Positions 12,063-23,413 of a stretch of 64,000 bases of DNA are shown here, one piece after another. Source of the stretch: Heliopora coerulea (taxonomy: Eukaryota > Cnidaria > Anthozoa > Scleralcyonacea > Helioporidae); assembly GCA_030142905.1 (NCBI GenBank), contig JASJOG010000077.1, forward strand, positions 1,357,001 through 1,421,000, given 5' to 3'. How positions within the stretch are numbered: the stretch's first letter is position 1; each line of letters starts with the position of its first letter. Under the pieces are notes generated by a model that did not search any database, had not been told where the DNA came from, and saw nothing but the letters and a program-made list of their open reading frames with translations. A program made the translations under genes and the position numbers.

Positions 12063-12777
12063 TAACCAAAGTCAACTTTTTTAGTTGACCTCGGCAGTGT
12101 AGGTTAATTGTGAAGTTCTCGTTTCACAATACCCCGAGGATAATTCTGAAATAGTATCAATGGTTTGCTGTTCAAGGTTCTAGTCTAACAAGGAAATTCT
12201 TCAATTCATTAAACACGTTCGTGAGATTTACTGTCAGCTTGATAAATAAAAATACTTAACAATTTGACGGCGAAAAGCTTAAAACCTTTTAAGGCGTTTT
12301 TCTAGTCAAAAAAAAGTAGTCCTACCAATTTTTTCCCCCTATTTTTAAGTTCTTTTGAAGGTAGGAAGAATAGCAATAGTCTTGCAATATCTCATATCGG
12401 TCAAGAGATATCATGTTTTTTACAAAAATGTAAATTAGATGGTTAATGACGTCGCATATTCTTCACAGGAAAAAATTAGGATAACTCCAGGTTCTTTCTC
12501 AAGAAGACGATTACATCATTTTAAATCCAATATGAGCTGCAGTAAAGTCTGTTTGACTCCAAAAAAATAAACAAATTCAATTTCATAAGTATATGAAGCT
12601 TAAGCAATTTTTCTTTTTGCTTCAGGAAGAATCACTAAGGATTGCTCGTAAATCATAACTTACTTACCATTCCTCTATTGAGGTTCTTGTTTATTAAACA
12701 AAATGCATGAGGAGTTTTCTCATTCTAAAAAAAAAAACAAACAAATATACTTGATGTGTGGTACTGAAATCTAGCAC

Positions 12778-13145
12778 TGCATAACAAGGGCAGATAATGT
12801 CATAAGCCAATCAGCGCGTTTGTTTACATCGATGGGGCGGACCAATCAGACTGCTCGATTTTACGAACATGTCTGAATTTACTGGGACATCACTGCGAAA
12901 AACTATACTCCAGAAAAAGCCTTCTGTGCACGCGAATTTCGCATTTTCAAAAAGAAAACGAACTGATTCGGATAGTATATGAGTTTATCTTCAAATCTGT
13001 CTTGGGGATATGTAATGCATTCTTTAACAAGAAAAATATCGGCTTTCGAATCGGGAGTTACGAAATGCTCACAACCGAGTTCATGTTTAACGTTGACTGT
13101 GCTAAAAAGCCAACATAAATTTATTATTCCGTACGGGTTTTGATG
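12778..13145. repeat. Left arm of a ~370-bp inverted repeat
   Basis: Pairs with 14880-15248 in inverted orientation at roughly nine in ten identical positions. It contains two CCAAT boxes and an 85-codon frame that is mirrored and decayed in the other arm; I do not recognise any product. The 1.7 kb between the arms contains a PLE hammerhead and terminal segment. Confidence 0.8.
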
Positions 13146-13503
13146 TCCTAGAGCTTTCACGGCTGTCCTTATCTCATAAATACGATAGTAGGTAGAGTGG
13201 TACTTTTCTTAGCTCTAAAATTGGTTCGAACGCCTAGAGTTTGTATCTGGCTGATATCGGCAGATAACTTTGGTCTCTCTGTATCCTCGTGGCCTGCGAG
13301 AACGAAGCTGAGTGAAGGAAAGAAGTGTTGGTCAAATCAAACTGAAACCTAGTTTAGGAAAACATTTGCTCAATGCATGTCATTCCGTATGCATGTCACT
13401 TCCTGTCACGTCTCCCAGTTTTCTATTGGTTAGCCGTCTAATTATTCCAATAGGTAATTATAGATTTATATATGTAGTTTTTTTCTCATCCCTGTAAACC
13501 TAC

Positions 13504-13540
13504 ACTCTGAAGATGTTGCACGCGGCAACGAAACGTCAGT
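13504..13540 (+). ncRNA. PLE-type small hammerhead ribozyme motif
   Basis: ACU (stem I), CUGAAGA, stem II GUUGC/GCAAC with loop ACGCG, GAAA, then AC/GU as a loopless stem III, C at the cleavage position, and AGU completing stem I. All core positions are intact. This is the layout of the short hammerhead variants reported in Penelope-like elements, which are thought to need dimerisation because stem III has no loop. Confidence 0.75.
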
Positions 13541-13578
13541 AAACATGTTATAAAACTTTTTGACTTGCCTATTTCATT

Positions 13579-13665
13579 ATGGCGATACACTTCAGAATTT
13601 TGAGCTGGGCTCTGATCTTTTTATTACGATTACGCTTTCCGCCCGGAAAATCAATAGCCAAAAAT
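13579..13665 (+). repeat. Conserved PLE terminal-repeat segment downstream of hammerhead
   Basis: About 40-125 nt after the hammerhead. It reads as MAI...SWALIFLL.LRFPPGKSIA and recurs at 24417-24490, 43650-43741 and 61325-61400, three of the four cases sitting downstream of a hammerhead. It may be the start of the PLE reading frame or a conserved non-coding terminal segment. Confidence 0.65.
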
Positions 13666-13679
13666 ATTGTTAAGGTCAA

Positions 13680-13880
13680 CTTTAACCCATTAAGGGGCAA
13701 GGGCACACTCTGTCATTATACTCTGCCTAACATCAGAGGATTTCACTCATTAAGGGACTCTTCCTTGAAGTGACTATCCTCGTCACTTAACCATTAAGTG
13801 ACAAGGATACACTCTTTATTTTACTCTGGCTAATGCCAGACAATTTTACTCATCAAGGGGATGAGCCTACTAATAAGTTA
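13680..13880. repeat. Two imperfect tandem copies of a ~105-bp repeat
   Basis: The block beginning with a CCATTAAGGGGCAAGGGCAC-like sequence and containing TTTTACTCTG/TAATGCCAGA-like text is repeated twice with many changes. Non-coding. Confidence 0.65.
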
Positions 13881-14879
13881 ATATCAATACATCAAGATTC
13901 TGAATTAAATAAGGGTTATTGTCTTTTTTGAAAACAAATATACAATCATATTTATGGCATTCATTTTCTTCATATGTTTCTAAATGGCTGACTACAGTCT
14001 CTTGTGAACCAATGGTTATCAACCTATAGTTTCTAGAGAATTTAATGTATTATGGCAGAATCATTGCTGGATTGTTATTTTGATATACCAATAAATTGAC
14101 TTCATTTTGAGTCATCAGTTCCTTCTGAGTATTGTGTGGTTACAATTGACGTGTTCAAATGAGGCTAGGGATGGTCTCTTCTGAACATGTGAACACAATT
14201 CATTTCTAAGTAAGAGGACATGTACTAACCTATCTGAACTTTTTGTGAGAATATTAGGGAAAAGTAATATTTCATGTTAATTCAAAATTTAAAATAAAAG
14301 GACAAAATATGAATGTTATTTGAATTTTTTGCTTTTGTAACAATACCCAAATTACACAATGAAGAATAAAGTATTTTCTTTTACAGTAAACTTCATTACA
14401 CTGTAATAAGGATTTATGTCTTCCCTCTTTCTGCTTTTGCTTGGCTTCCTTGACTAAAACATGCTGTCAAATATTCAGTAAAAGTGCACTCTTTTATACA
14501 TTGTATGAAACAGGTAGTGCTAAGATGCCAGATGATTTTGCTACTAATTATCTTTTATGAAACTCGCAAATGCTTTGGATATCTCAGTCAAACTATGAAC
14601 TTTTTATGGTTCGCCAGTTGCGTTTGACCACAAACCTTATGACCACTGGTCATAAAGGGGATGGTTATGACAACTTTTGTTAAGAATTTAAGCGTTACAC
14701 CAAACTTCAAACATTTTCTTTTCGAAAAACTAAACTATTTTAACATTTCCTCGCCGTTCGTGGCTGGGGATGAATGGACGAAAACTAGAAGTCACTAATG
14801 ACGAAAAGTGCCACCTTAGTTACTTTATAAGGTTCTTTGTGATATATTTATGAGATAAGAAGAGCCTTGAAAGCTTAGG

Positions 14880-15248
14880 GTATCAAAACCAATACAGAAT
14901 AATAAATTTATGTTGGCTTTTTAGCACAGACAACGTTAAACATGAACTCGGTTGTGAGCATTTCGTAACTCCCGATTCGAAAGCCGATATTTTTCTTGTT
15001 AAGGAACGCATTACATATCCCCAAGACAGATTTGAAGATAAACTCATACACTATCCGAATCAGTTCGCTTTCTCTTTGAAAATGTGAAATTCGCGTGCAC
15101 GGAAGGCTTTTTCTGGGGTATAGTTTTTCGCAGTGATGTCCCAGTGAATTCAGACATGTTCGTAAAATCGAGCAGTCTGATTGGTCCGCCCCATCGATGT
15201 AAACAAACGCGCTGATTGGCTTATTACATTATCTGTCCTTGTTGCACT
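14880..15248. repeat. Right arm of the ~370-bp inverted repeat
   Basis: Inverted partner of 12778-13145. See that entry for content. Confidence 0.8.
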
Positions 15249-16640
15249 ACATAATTTTACCATTGGTCATTTAAGGGATTTGAATGCCTGTGAAATATTA
15301 AAAACTCTGCAGATCTTGTAGGAAAATGGCGTATTAAACGTTCAAATAGCTTGGTCGAGTCATTTTGACTTTAAAGTATCTATTTTCAAAATTCCCACAT
15401 ATACTTAAAGTGCTCGTGATGCGAAAAAAAAGTTTGTCTCATTTGAAAGAACTCTTAAAATGATAACAGAACACCATCTACAGTACTTTCATGTCTCATC
15501 TCTTTCTTGAGATATTTCAATTTGTTTAATGCGTAAACAAGACGACCTGCATAGTCATTTGGGTGGCACACCATTTTTACTAATTTGAAAATTAGCTATA
15601 CGTTCCATGTTATTCAACGAATGGATTGAAAACTTTATGTACGGGTTTAATTAACGAAACTGAATAGTTCCACATTAAAAACAAGCTGGAATTTTGTCAC
15701 AGCTGACCTGAAGATGGCGGGCTTGTTGTTTATTTAATCAATTTATGTTCAAAATGAACTAAAATCTGTTTTGAATGCTCGATTATCTCAACTTAAATCT
15801 TCGGTAAAGAACCAAGACGACGATAATTTAAAACTGTCCGCGTGATCTCTCAATGTCTGTAATTGCTTACGGTCAACGTCTCGGAAACTTTGGAGTTCAC
15901 AAGAGGAACATGGAAGAAAACGTATTCTTCGTTTGAATGGCATTTTGGCTGACCTGATGCGCTTTTTGAGGAGCAATGTACAATCAAAAGGTGAGTAGAA
16001 ATGTGTAGAAGACTAGTTGCTCTTTTCAAATAAAGCGGAAGTGGTTCAACTGAAAGTCATCTTTACCCTATAAACTGCAGCAGCATATTGCTTAGTTCCT
16101 CTCTTACAGCTAAAAGAATGGTCTTTAAAGGCGCTGGCGTGCAAAATTTGTCCGATGCCACCTCGATTTTTGAGTTTTAAAACATTTGTTGGTGTTTCCT
16201 GTGTTCATTAAAGTAAGTCCTATCACGTAGAAAAATCCGGAACACATCCAAATTTAAGGATGTACAACCTGCCCTTGGCTTTTCATGATTACAGTTGCCT
16301 AGAAAATCGTGCTAGAAATTTATCTTGATTGGTTTTCACCGTCCCAATTGACCCAAGCAGTCATCCCTATACTTGCTCATACTTACTTCCCAATTACCAA
16401 TGTAAAATAAATAAACAATTACCAATAAACATGTATCAAAATGATCCATATAATATTTAATAACGTTTTCGCATTAGGATAGTTTTAAGAATTGATGAGG
16501 AAAATACAAGAGTTGTTTATAAATGTGACACCAACTTTTAGTACTATTTTCTCGGCTAAAATCGTTTCGATCTTCACCGTTTTTGAAAGAACATGAATAT
16601 TAACGCATTTTCGTATCATAAGTACTTCAATATTCTCGGC
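15249..16640. other. No supported gene
   Basis: Includes a stretch around 15740-15995 (plus strand) that ends in a plausible splice donor (AAAAGGTGAGTAG) and reads partly open, but an in-frame stop and lack of similarity prevent a call. Confidence 0.4.
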
Positions 16641-16649
16641 GGGGTTGTA

Positions 16650-17276
16650 CCGGAGACGCAGTCATCTTTTCGTAAACGCTCTTTGCCATCCCGAACGGTC
16701 TTTGCCATCCTGATGTTTTCGGGTTCCCCAAGTTTACCGTCCGCACCCTGACTCCATCAAGTCGCATAAACAACAAACAGCTCAAAATCTTTCACATGCT
16801 TTCTTTCCTTGACTTTAAATTCAAGGATGGGTTATCTCGGTCACCTAACCCAAACTGAAACCTTAACCTAACTGTCGCAGTATCGGGATTTTCGTCTCGC
16901 TTACGCCCTAACTTGACCACCAGTCGCTTTAGTTTATTACTCTAATTTTAACATTTTGAATATACGAAAGCTCGAAGAAAATCCAACACTGCAGATTCAA
17001 AAAAAAACCACTATGAATACAGATAAAATGTAATACAGGAGTAGAAAACTAGGTTTCACCACGGATTCGAACCCTCTAGGTACCGATCGCTATTGGTCGC
17101 ACAAACCATTACACTAGGCATGTAGACTCAGTTGACCCTCGTCAAAACTCGGAATTATTAAACATTTCATCATTCAGTGAGGGTCCTCGGGGTACACTTG
17201 GAGAGTCCGAAAACATTAGGATGGTAAAGACCGCCCTGGATGGCAAAGACGCTTACCAAAGGGAAAATAGCATCGG
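16650..17276. repeat. Foldback element enclosing a tRNA-like sequence
   Basis: Inverted arms of about 105 bp (16650-16752 and 17163-17276) share blocks such as CTTTGCCATCC/GGATGGTAAAGA. Between them, about 17045-17125 on the minus strand, lies a tRNA-like region with a B-box GGGTTCGAATCCG and an A-box-like CTAGTGTAATGG. Confidence 0.6.
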
Positions 17277-17426
17277 AGACATAAACACTCGCCTACGGTT
17301 CTTGCTTTGTAGATCCGATACAAAATCGCCGTTTATATATTAAATAGTATTTGGTGAGTGGTCAATTAACAGTTAGTTTCTACAATACCATCATTAGTTT
17401 GATACGATTCAGAATTCGCAGCTTAC

Positions 17427-17616
17427 CTTGTTCGCAATTATAACTTTAATTGCCGTCACTGCCAACGAGGTATGCGAAACTTTGGCACCAGATCGACGAT
17501 ATGTTATAAATATTCTGTTACTATTACTGTCACTGATATTTGCAGAGTACCCATTTGGAGTGGTATCCAAAATATCACAGCCAGGTATTAACCTTTCTTT
17601 TCCTTCATACAAAACT
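17427..17616 (-). CDS. DENND4/Crag-type protein, exon 2 (MABP region)
   Basis: A 190-nt exon on the minus strand with acceptor CTATTCCAG and donor AAG|GTAAGC. It begins with one base completing a Gly codon from exon 1 and ends in phase 0. The peptide [15 protein letters not shown]...ITYRRSG...[12 protein letters not shown] matches the second half of the MABP (beta-prism) domain of DENND4 proteins, which act as exchange factors for Rab GTPases and contact membranes through MABP. The remaining exons are not visible to the left within this window, so the gene continues beyond or its small exons were missed. Confidence 0.85.
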
Positions 17617-19179
17617 CTGGAATAGATAAATTGTAGAAATTACATAAACTTTCGCCTTTTCCTTACTGTCAGTTTGCAATGTAAATGTTAAAACAAGTAT
17701 CGAGTGCGATGTTGCGTTGGTACATGAGTCTCTGTGAAAAAACTATCTAACTAGCAATTGGACAGACCAAGATTTCAAGCTTTAGCACAGCTGACTTTGT
17801 AAATTATTTTTAGTCAGATGTCTTCAGATGGAACAAAAGTGTATGTACAAATCACAATTCCCCGATCTCCCTTATCAATGTTGAACAACAAGGTAAATGA
17901 TGTTGGCAGCCTCTCTTACGATTCGCTTATTATGTTCATCCATATGGAAACAACATTGAGAGGAGGAAGCGGGAATTTAAAATCATCATTCTCATCTTTC
18001 ATGGAATTACAGATAAACCTTTTTCACTGTTCCAACCAAATTGGTTAATAATTGTAACCGCGCCAGGTGGATCAACTAATTAAAGCGCCGTCATAGCAAA
18101 GTGTTTTCGACTACGCAATGCTTAATGATTCGGAACGAACGTTCTACAGTTAAAGGTTGTAAAATTCCATTAAAGCTCGAAAATATTTCTTTGCGAAAAT
18201 TGATTTAATCGTACTCCACAAAGAAATTGGCCTTGTCAATAAACGATAGACAACAGCTGTTCACTCAAAAGAAGTTCCACAGCGCTACCCTATCATTACT
18301 TTGATAGTGAGTTCCAAAAGGGAATCAAAACTGTAACCTAATCGCTGACGAGATGTTTTAACTACCATTCAACCTACATTTAACTCATAAAAGAGGTCCG
18401 TGACACTTGATTTATTTTTTCTTCGAAGCTCTTCTCAATGTATGGGGTTATCAGTAGGCGTATTTAAAAAAAATTTCCGTGAAGCCCAAATTTTTAAAAA
18501 GTCCAAGAACACGATCTCTTCTGTACTGTGAAAGAAAAATAATTACGATTACGGAACCTTTTTTTAAGAAATTCACCTTTTGACTCCCCATACATCAAGA
18601 AATGTTCATAAAAAAAACATTAGGGAAGTCACCGTTCTCTTTCACGAGTCAAATGATGAGACCATGGTCAAGACAGCGAGTGTTTTTCAGTTAATCGGCA
18701 ATCAAGCAACATTAGACGTGTTTGTGTCACAGCATCCATATGGAAGAAAACAACGGTTTCTTTTATGTGACAACAACGAAAAAGCCAGACACACTTCATT
18801 ACACTTTTAGCGGTTAATTTTCCAAGTTTCGATTCTCCCACGGAACATGTGTACAAGCCAATCATCGTTTCCAAACGATACAGGCTATTTTTTAAAAGAT
18901 TTTCTCGTATACAGTCAAACCTCCCGTAAGCGGACACCCTCGGGACCACGACCTGGTGTCCGCTTACGGGAGGTGTCCGCTTATGAGAGGTTGGTTAATA
19001 TTTAAATAAGTGATTGTTGAAACATGATTCTTTCAATAGTGGTCTTAATATGTTATTGTCTACAGCTATCATTACAAATTTCTCTAAAAACTCCACTATA
19101 AAACCTTTGTGTCTCTACATTACCAACATAACATCTACATTGCCGTTGTAAATATGATGTTATAGTGTCTATAGTTCTG

Positions 19180-20808
19180 CTAAGATGGTTTGAAATAATC
19201 TGTTATGTGCGCTTGCTTTTGCCCTGCTAAACGTATGTCTGTAAGAATCTCATTAACATTTAATACAGTTCGACAAAGTTCTTCGTTGCCCGTGAAATAT
19301 GCGAAATCTAAAAGCTTCTCCGCAACATTTGCAGCTTTGGCAGCTGTCTTAATTTCGGGTTCCTTCAAAGGCACGTCGAAATCATCGTCTTCTTGTTCGC
19401 CATCAGTGTCTTCGTCAATGTCAAGGCCATCATCTAACATTAGGCGTTTGTCAATTTCGCTTGTTTCGTTCAACAGCTCTCTTCTTAATCCTTCTCGCCA
19501 GTTTGTATCTTCGATGTTGATCAAGTCATCGCAGAATGGGACATAGTCGTCTGCACCAAGGTACTGCTCGGCAGAGCAGTCATTACAAAGTTTCGAGCAC
19601 AGTTCATTCAAATTCATCATCTCTTCCCCTTCAAAAGGGTCATCATCGTTATCATCACTTAACTCTTCTGGATACATTCCCACCTTAACAAAACATTTTC
19701 GGACGGTCTCTGACTCAATTTCATCCCATGCTTGTTTGCCCCATTGAATAGCCTGAAGAAGATGAACAGATTTCACAATCTCACTTGCGTTTTCTTGACC
19801 CACTTTGCTACATACAAAGCGAAGCAGCTTCCTTCTAGTCTTCACTTTCCACAATTGAATAATTCCGGCATCAAGAGGCTGAGTCTTCGATGTTGTATTT
19901 TTCGGCAAAAAGGCCAAAGTAATGTTTGAAAACTGACCCTTAAGTTCATGCGGATGACAGGGAGCGTTGTCAAGGAACAGGATTATTGTACGGCCTTCAC
20001 GTTTTAATCGTCCGTTCAAATTGGTTAACACATTCATCATAATCTCAGTTTTCATCCACGCTTTGGAGTTTGAGAAATAGCGGCACTTGTACGGTTTGTT
20101 ATTGTCCTTTAAGTGCTTAAAGCAACGTGGCTTTTTACTCTTATCAATTACGACAGGCTCTTCCTTACCACCAGCGGCATTAACGAAGAATGTCCATGTA
20201 CACCTTTGTTTCGCTTTTTTTCCGCCTCTGCATCTTTTTCCTGCTTCACAAAGACTTTTGTCTGGAAGCGCTTTCCGAAACTGACCGGTCTCTTCCATAT
20301 TCCAAACGTTTTTAGGCGCATAATCTTTTGTTAATTCCTTGACGCGCTCCTGCCAGCTATCAAGCGTTACTTCGTTGACATCACCGTCCTCACCAGCAAC
20401 CCTCATCTCTTTGATGTTGTACCTTTTCTTCCATTTCTCTAGCCATCCGTTCGAACCTTGAAATTCATCATCACCAAGTCTTTGAGCAGTGAGTTTTGCT
20501 TCCTCTTGCAGCATGGGCTCACTCACAGGAATATTAGATTCTCTGCAGCGATTGTACCATATCCACAAATATTCGTTTATTTCAGAAAATTTTTGCGGAT
20601 TTTGTCTTTTCCGACTAGCCCGATTTGCTATATGGTTTGCCTCGTCTAGAATGGATTCTTTATTCTTGATAATCGTTGAAACTTGAGTTCGGCCACAGCT
20701 AAATTTCTCTGCGATTTTTCTGACACCTAGCTGTGGATGACTTTCATATCTTATAAGTTCAACTTTATCATCAATGCTTAAACAAGTGCGAGCTTTGGAC
20801 AGGCTCAT
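19180..20808 (-). CDS. Tigger-type transposase (CENP-B family DDE)
   Basis: An uninterrupted 542-residue protein. Order: a pipsqueak-type helix-turn-helix (about residues 10-60, VRKIAEKFSCGRTQVSTI), a CENP-B type second DNA-binding domain (75-140, GSNGWLEKWKKRY), the DDE domain (160-390) and an acidic tail (about 395-480, with runs of D/E). DDE landmarks are NMEETG (171-175), FLDNAPCH (D280) and TQPLDAG (D313). The first catalytic Asp, normally NxDETG, is Glu, which should lower or abolish cutting. The length is typical of the family. The full-length frame suggests a young insertion or a domesticated, non-catalytic protein. Confidence 0.92.
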   Translation of the reverse strand: MSLSKARTCLSIDDKVELIRYESHPQLGVRKIAEKFSCGRTQVSTIIKNKESILDEANHIANRASRKRQNPQKFSEINEYLWIWYNRCRESNIPVSEPMLQEEAKLTAQRLGDDEFQGSNGWLEKWKKRYNIKEMRVAGEDGDVNEVTLDSWQERVKELTKDYAPKNVWNMEETGQFRKALPDKSLCEAGKRCRGGKKAKQRCTWTFFVNAAGGKEEPVVIDKSKKPRCFKHLKDNNKPYKCRYFSNSKAWMKTEIMMNVLTNLNGRLKREGRTIILFLDNAPCHPHELKGQFSNITLAFLPKNTTSKTQPLDAGIIQLWKVKTRRKLLRFVCSKVGQENASEIVKSVHLLQAIQWGKQAWDEIESETVRKCFVKVGMYPEELSDDNDDDPFEGEEMMNLNELCSKLCNDCSAEQYLGADDYVPFCDDLINIEDTNWREGLRRELLNETSEIDKRLMLDDGLDIDEDTDGEQEDDDFDVPLKEPEIKTAAKAANVAEKLLDFAYFTGNEELCRTVLNVNEILTDIRLAGQKQAHITDYFKPS

Positions 20809-21002
20809 ATCTTTAACCTAGTTCTTTTCCTTTTTCTTATTTTTAATTGATTTATGCAGTGTTGATTTTGGTTGGTCCTTTCCTTCAGCTTTTGCTTTTT
20901 GTTTGTTACTGAAACATGAGCAGGTGTGATGTTATGATATCCACAAGTGTTGCGCGTGCGCGCGTATAGTTTAGCAAAGCCCTTCCGCAAAAGCGCAAAG
21001 CA

Positions 21003-21440
21003 ATGGATACTTTCATTAATGTGGAATCATACATACGAGGTTACCATGAATACATGGATATTTGGGAACCAAAAGTGGACGAAAAATACGAGTTAAAAAG
21101 GGAACCAGAAAACAAAAAAGATTCACACGCTGTGGCAATTGTTAAACCATCACGGAGATGAACAGAAAGCAGCGGCACATCTCATGCCAATACTGTTAAT
21201 GAAACAGTTGACGTTGTGGGTCATATACGCAAAAGTATGGCACCCTACGTGAGCAAATTTTTGAAACGTTCGTCCAATTCTGCAAGTGTCACAGTAAAGG
21301 GAAAACGAATAAATCGTGGGGCTGGTTACGGACTTGAGATTCTGTGCGTTTATACGTTCCAGGGTGACCAATTTTCTTTGACTTGGTTGAGGAACAAAAT
21401 ACACAAGACTGGATATGTGTTGTTAGACAAGAAAATTTAA
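21003..21440 (+). pseudogene. HIRAN-like domain protein carried by the Tigger, one premature stop
   Basis: From ATG at 21003 the frame reads a HIRAN-like N-terminal half (VESYIRGYHEYMDIWEP, ELKREPENKKDSHAVAIV), meets a TGA at 21159-21161 and continues in the same frame with VVGHIRKSMAPYVSKFL and INRGAGYGLEI to the stop at 21438-21440. HIRAN domains bind DNA ends or stalled forks in some helicases. It is divergently oriented from the transposase, with about 190 bp between the starts. The stop could be a CGA-to-TGA change. The assignment rests on the motif pattern only. Confidence 0.6.
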
Positions 21441-22078
21441 ATTAACAATGACTGCTAATGATTCGACGCTACAATAACGGATTTAATTCATACATATATA
21501 GTTTCCGCATCGACCTGTCATCAGCTCAGTTAATAACTTAATGAATGTATCAAACACATATATTTCTATCCTAATACTGTATAGTTATCTAAGCAGCATA
21601 ATTATTAATTTAACAGAAAATAAATCCAGTCTGTCCGCTTACGAGAGGTTATAATGTTGTTTGGGAAGGTGTAATTGGTGTCCGCGTCCGCTTACGGGAA
21701 GTGTCCGCCTAGGAGAGGTTGTAAATGTAGTAATTTTATAGTGTTTTGGTCGGGACCCAAAAACAGTGTCCGCTTACAAGAGGTGTCCGCTTCCGGGAGG
21801 TGTCCGTAAGTAGAGGTTCGACTGTACCTGCACACCGCAGTGCAAATCTGGTACATCGATCCACTTTCAAAAATGTAATGGACCATCTTAGCCCGAATGA
21901 CACAATGGCAGGAGCGTCCGAGCAGCGATCATAAGGTTCAATTTGCGTCTGCGCCTCAAAACCTTTTTTTTTTTGGTAACATAGCTCAACTAGCTTTCTC
22001 CATCGTTTGTCTAATCGGAGCAACAGGCAGCGTATTGAAACATATGTTTTGGAAATCTGAGAGCTTGGACATATCTTG

Positions 22079-22510
22079 AATGATAGATGAACGTTTGTCA
22101 AGCCCTATTCTCAGGAAATCGATTTCTGAGCCCCAGACGGGGATCGAACCCGCAACCTGATGATGACAGGTGAGACGCTCCAACCATTGAGATACCAAGG
22201 CTAAGATGGTGAGCTAAGGTGCAAGTTCGACATATGCACGACCTGAGCGGAAGCCGCGGTATGTTAATAACGTTATTAATATCACTGATATCATATAATA
22301 TTGACGTTATTAATATCTCATTAATAACATTATTAACACATTGTGGCGTCCACTCAGGTCGCATATATGTCGCATTTGCACAGTATCTCACCATCTGAGT
22401 CTTGCCAGCTCTATGGATAGCGTGTCTCGCCGGTCATCAGATGGTTGCCTCGTCTAGGGCTCAGAAATCGTTTCTCTGAGGATAGAGCTTGACGAACGTT
22501 CACCTATCAT
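22079..22510. repeat. Inverted pair of tRNA-derived SINEs
   Basis: The minus-strand copy has a tRNA-like part at 22128-22203 with B-box GGGTTCGATCCC; a decayed plus-strand copy is at about 22391-22470. Both sit in inverted arms (about 22079-22265 and 22355-22510) around an AT-rich centre full of TTAATA. Related pair: 39299-39800. The anticodon arm is poorly paired, so these are not functional tRNA genes. Confidence 0.75.
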
Positions 22511-22775
22511 TCCAGATAGCGTATTCTTCGACATTCAGTAACAATACTTAAACGAGAACGACTGGAAATCTTGGTACATCGTCTTTCTCTTTGTATTCGC
22601 TGTTGGGTTAGTCCTGTTTGTTCTGTTGTTATTAATAATTTTGAGTTGGCAAGTTATGCCAATGGGTCTAGCATCGTGCTGTGTTTGTAGTAAAAAGTAG
22701 AAAACATAAGGGTCTTCGCAACGGAACTGAAAAATGGGCTAGAACAAGTAAAAACTGATCGTAGAACATTCTTAC

Positions 22776-23062
22776 CCAATATCAACAATAGGTGGTTTGT
22801 CCCTTCCTCGTCGATAACAAAGAAAACAAGAGTCACCCCTGAGGGATCCTGAATTCAAATCAGCTGAGTGGCCATTCGGTGTAGTCTCAACGCAAGTAAA
22901 TCCATTCGGTGGAGTCTCTCCTTTGCTCTTAAAGATAACCGTTATGTCCGTGATTGGGTCAACTCTGGTGCCATCAGAGTCAGAAACAAGTTTAGGCTTT
23001 TCCCCAAGTCCTGCTACCACAAAATAATCTGCAACACGATTCGGTTTTTCTTTATCGTCCAT
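22776..23062 (-). CDS. DENND4/Crag-type protein, first coding exon
   Basis: Begins at ATG 23062 ([19 protein letters not shown]) and ends at the donor GATATTGG|GTAAGA after 95 codons plus two bases. The motifs [36 protein letters not shown] and [17 protein letters not shown] are characteristic of the N-terminus and MABP domain of DENND4A/B/C and Drosophila Crag. Joined with 17427-17616 the reading frame continues in phase ([12 protein letters not shown]). The upstream UTR/promoter was not identified. Confidence 0.9.
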
Positions 23063-23413
23063 CTTTTCTCATTTCAGCTGTGCTCTAGTCCAAATCCCTT
23101 ACGTTTCATTTATTCTAAACGTTTCTTTTGTAGATGACTTTTTATTATGATTAATCTGAACATATGTGCAGTCCTCGTGCATGAATCATCAGTAACAGTC
23201 ATTTTCTACAAAAAGCGAGGAACAATTAAAACACTGATAAGGAAAATCACACATCCCAAAGGTCCCTTCTTAAAAATTCTTCTATATTAGGATTTTTGAA
23301 TATAGAACTAACTATACATGAATCTATGCAGGGACTTTACTTTCTGAGACATTCACGGGGGATGGATCAAATGCACGCGAAATCTTTTTCCTGGCATAAG
23401 TAGATTTAATATA

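Larger units (their letters stand above)
18912..21824. mobile_element. pogo/Tigger-type DNA transposon, 2.9 kb
   Basis: Starts CAGTCAAACCTCCCGTAAGC and ends with the complementary AGAGGTTCGACTG, flanked by TA on both sides (18910-18911 and 21825-21826), as for pogo/Tigger insertions. Sub-terminal repeats of the type GTGTCCGCTTACGGGAGG occur several times at both ends (18955-18995, 21630-21810) and may be transposase binding sites. It encodes a transposase on the minus strand and a divergent HIRAN-like frame on the plus strand. Confidence 0.9.
17617..22775 (-). other. DENND4-type gene intron 1 (5.16 kb)
   Basis: Bounded by a donor at 22775/22774 (GG|GTAAGAATG) and an acceptor at 17618-17617. 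It holds about 1.3 kb of anonymous sequence (17617-18911), the Tigger element (18912-21824) and an inverted SINE pair (22079-22510). Confidence 0.75.

Noticed and set aside
12903..13160. 85-codon frame with protein-like composition
   Set aside because: Lies within an inverted repeat whose other copy has a disrupted version; no similarity recognised.
17818..18048. Further DENND4 exon on either strand
   Set aside because: The plus-strand frame has no matching motif and the minus strand shows no MABP-like peptide.
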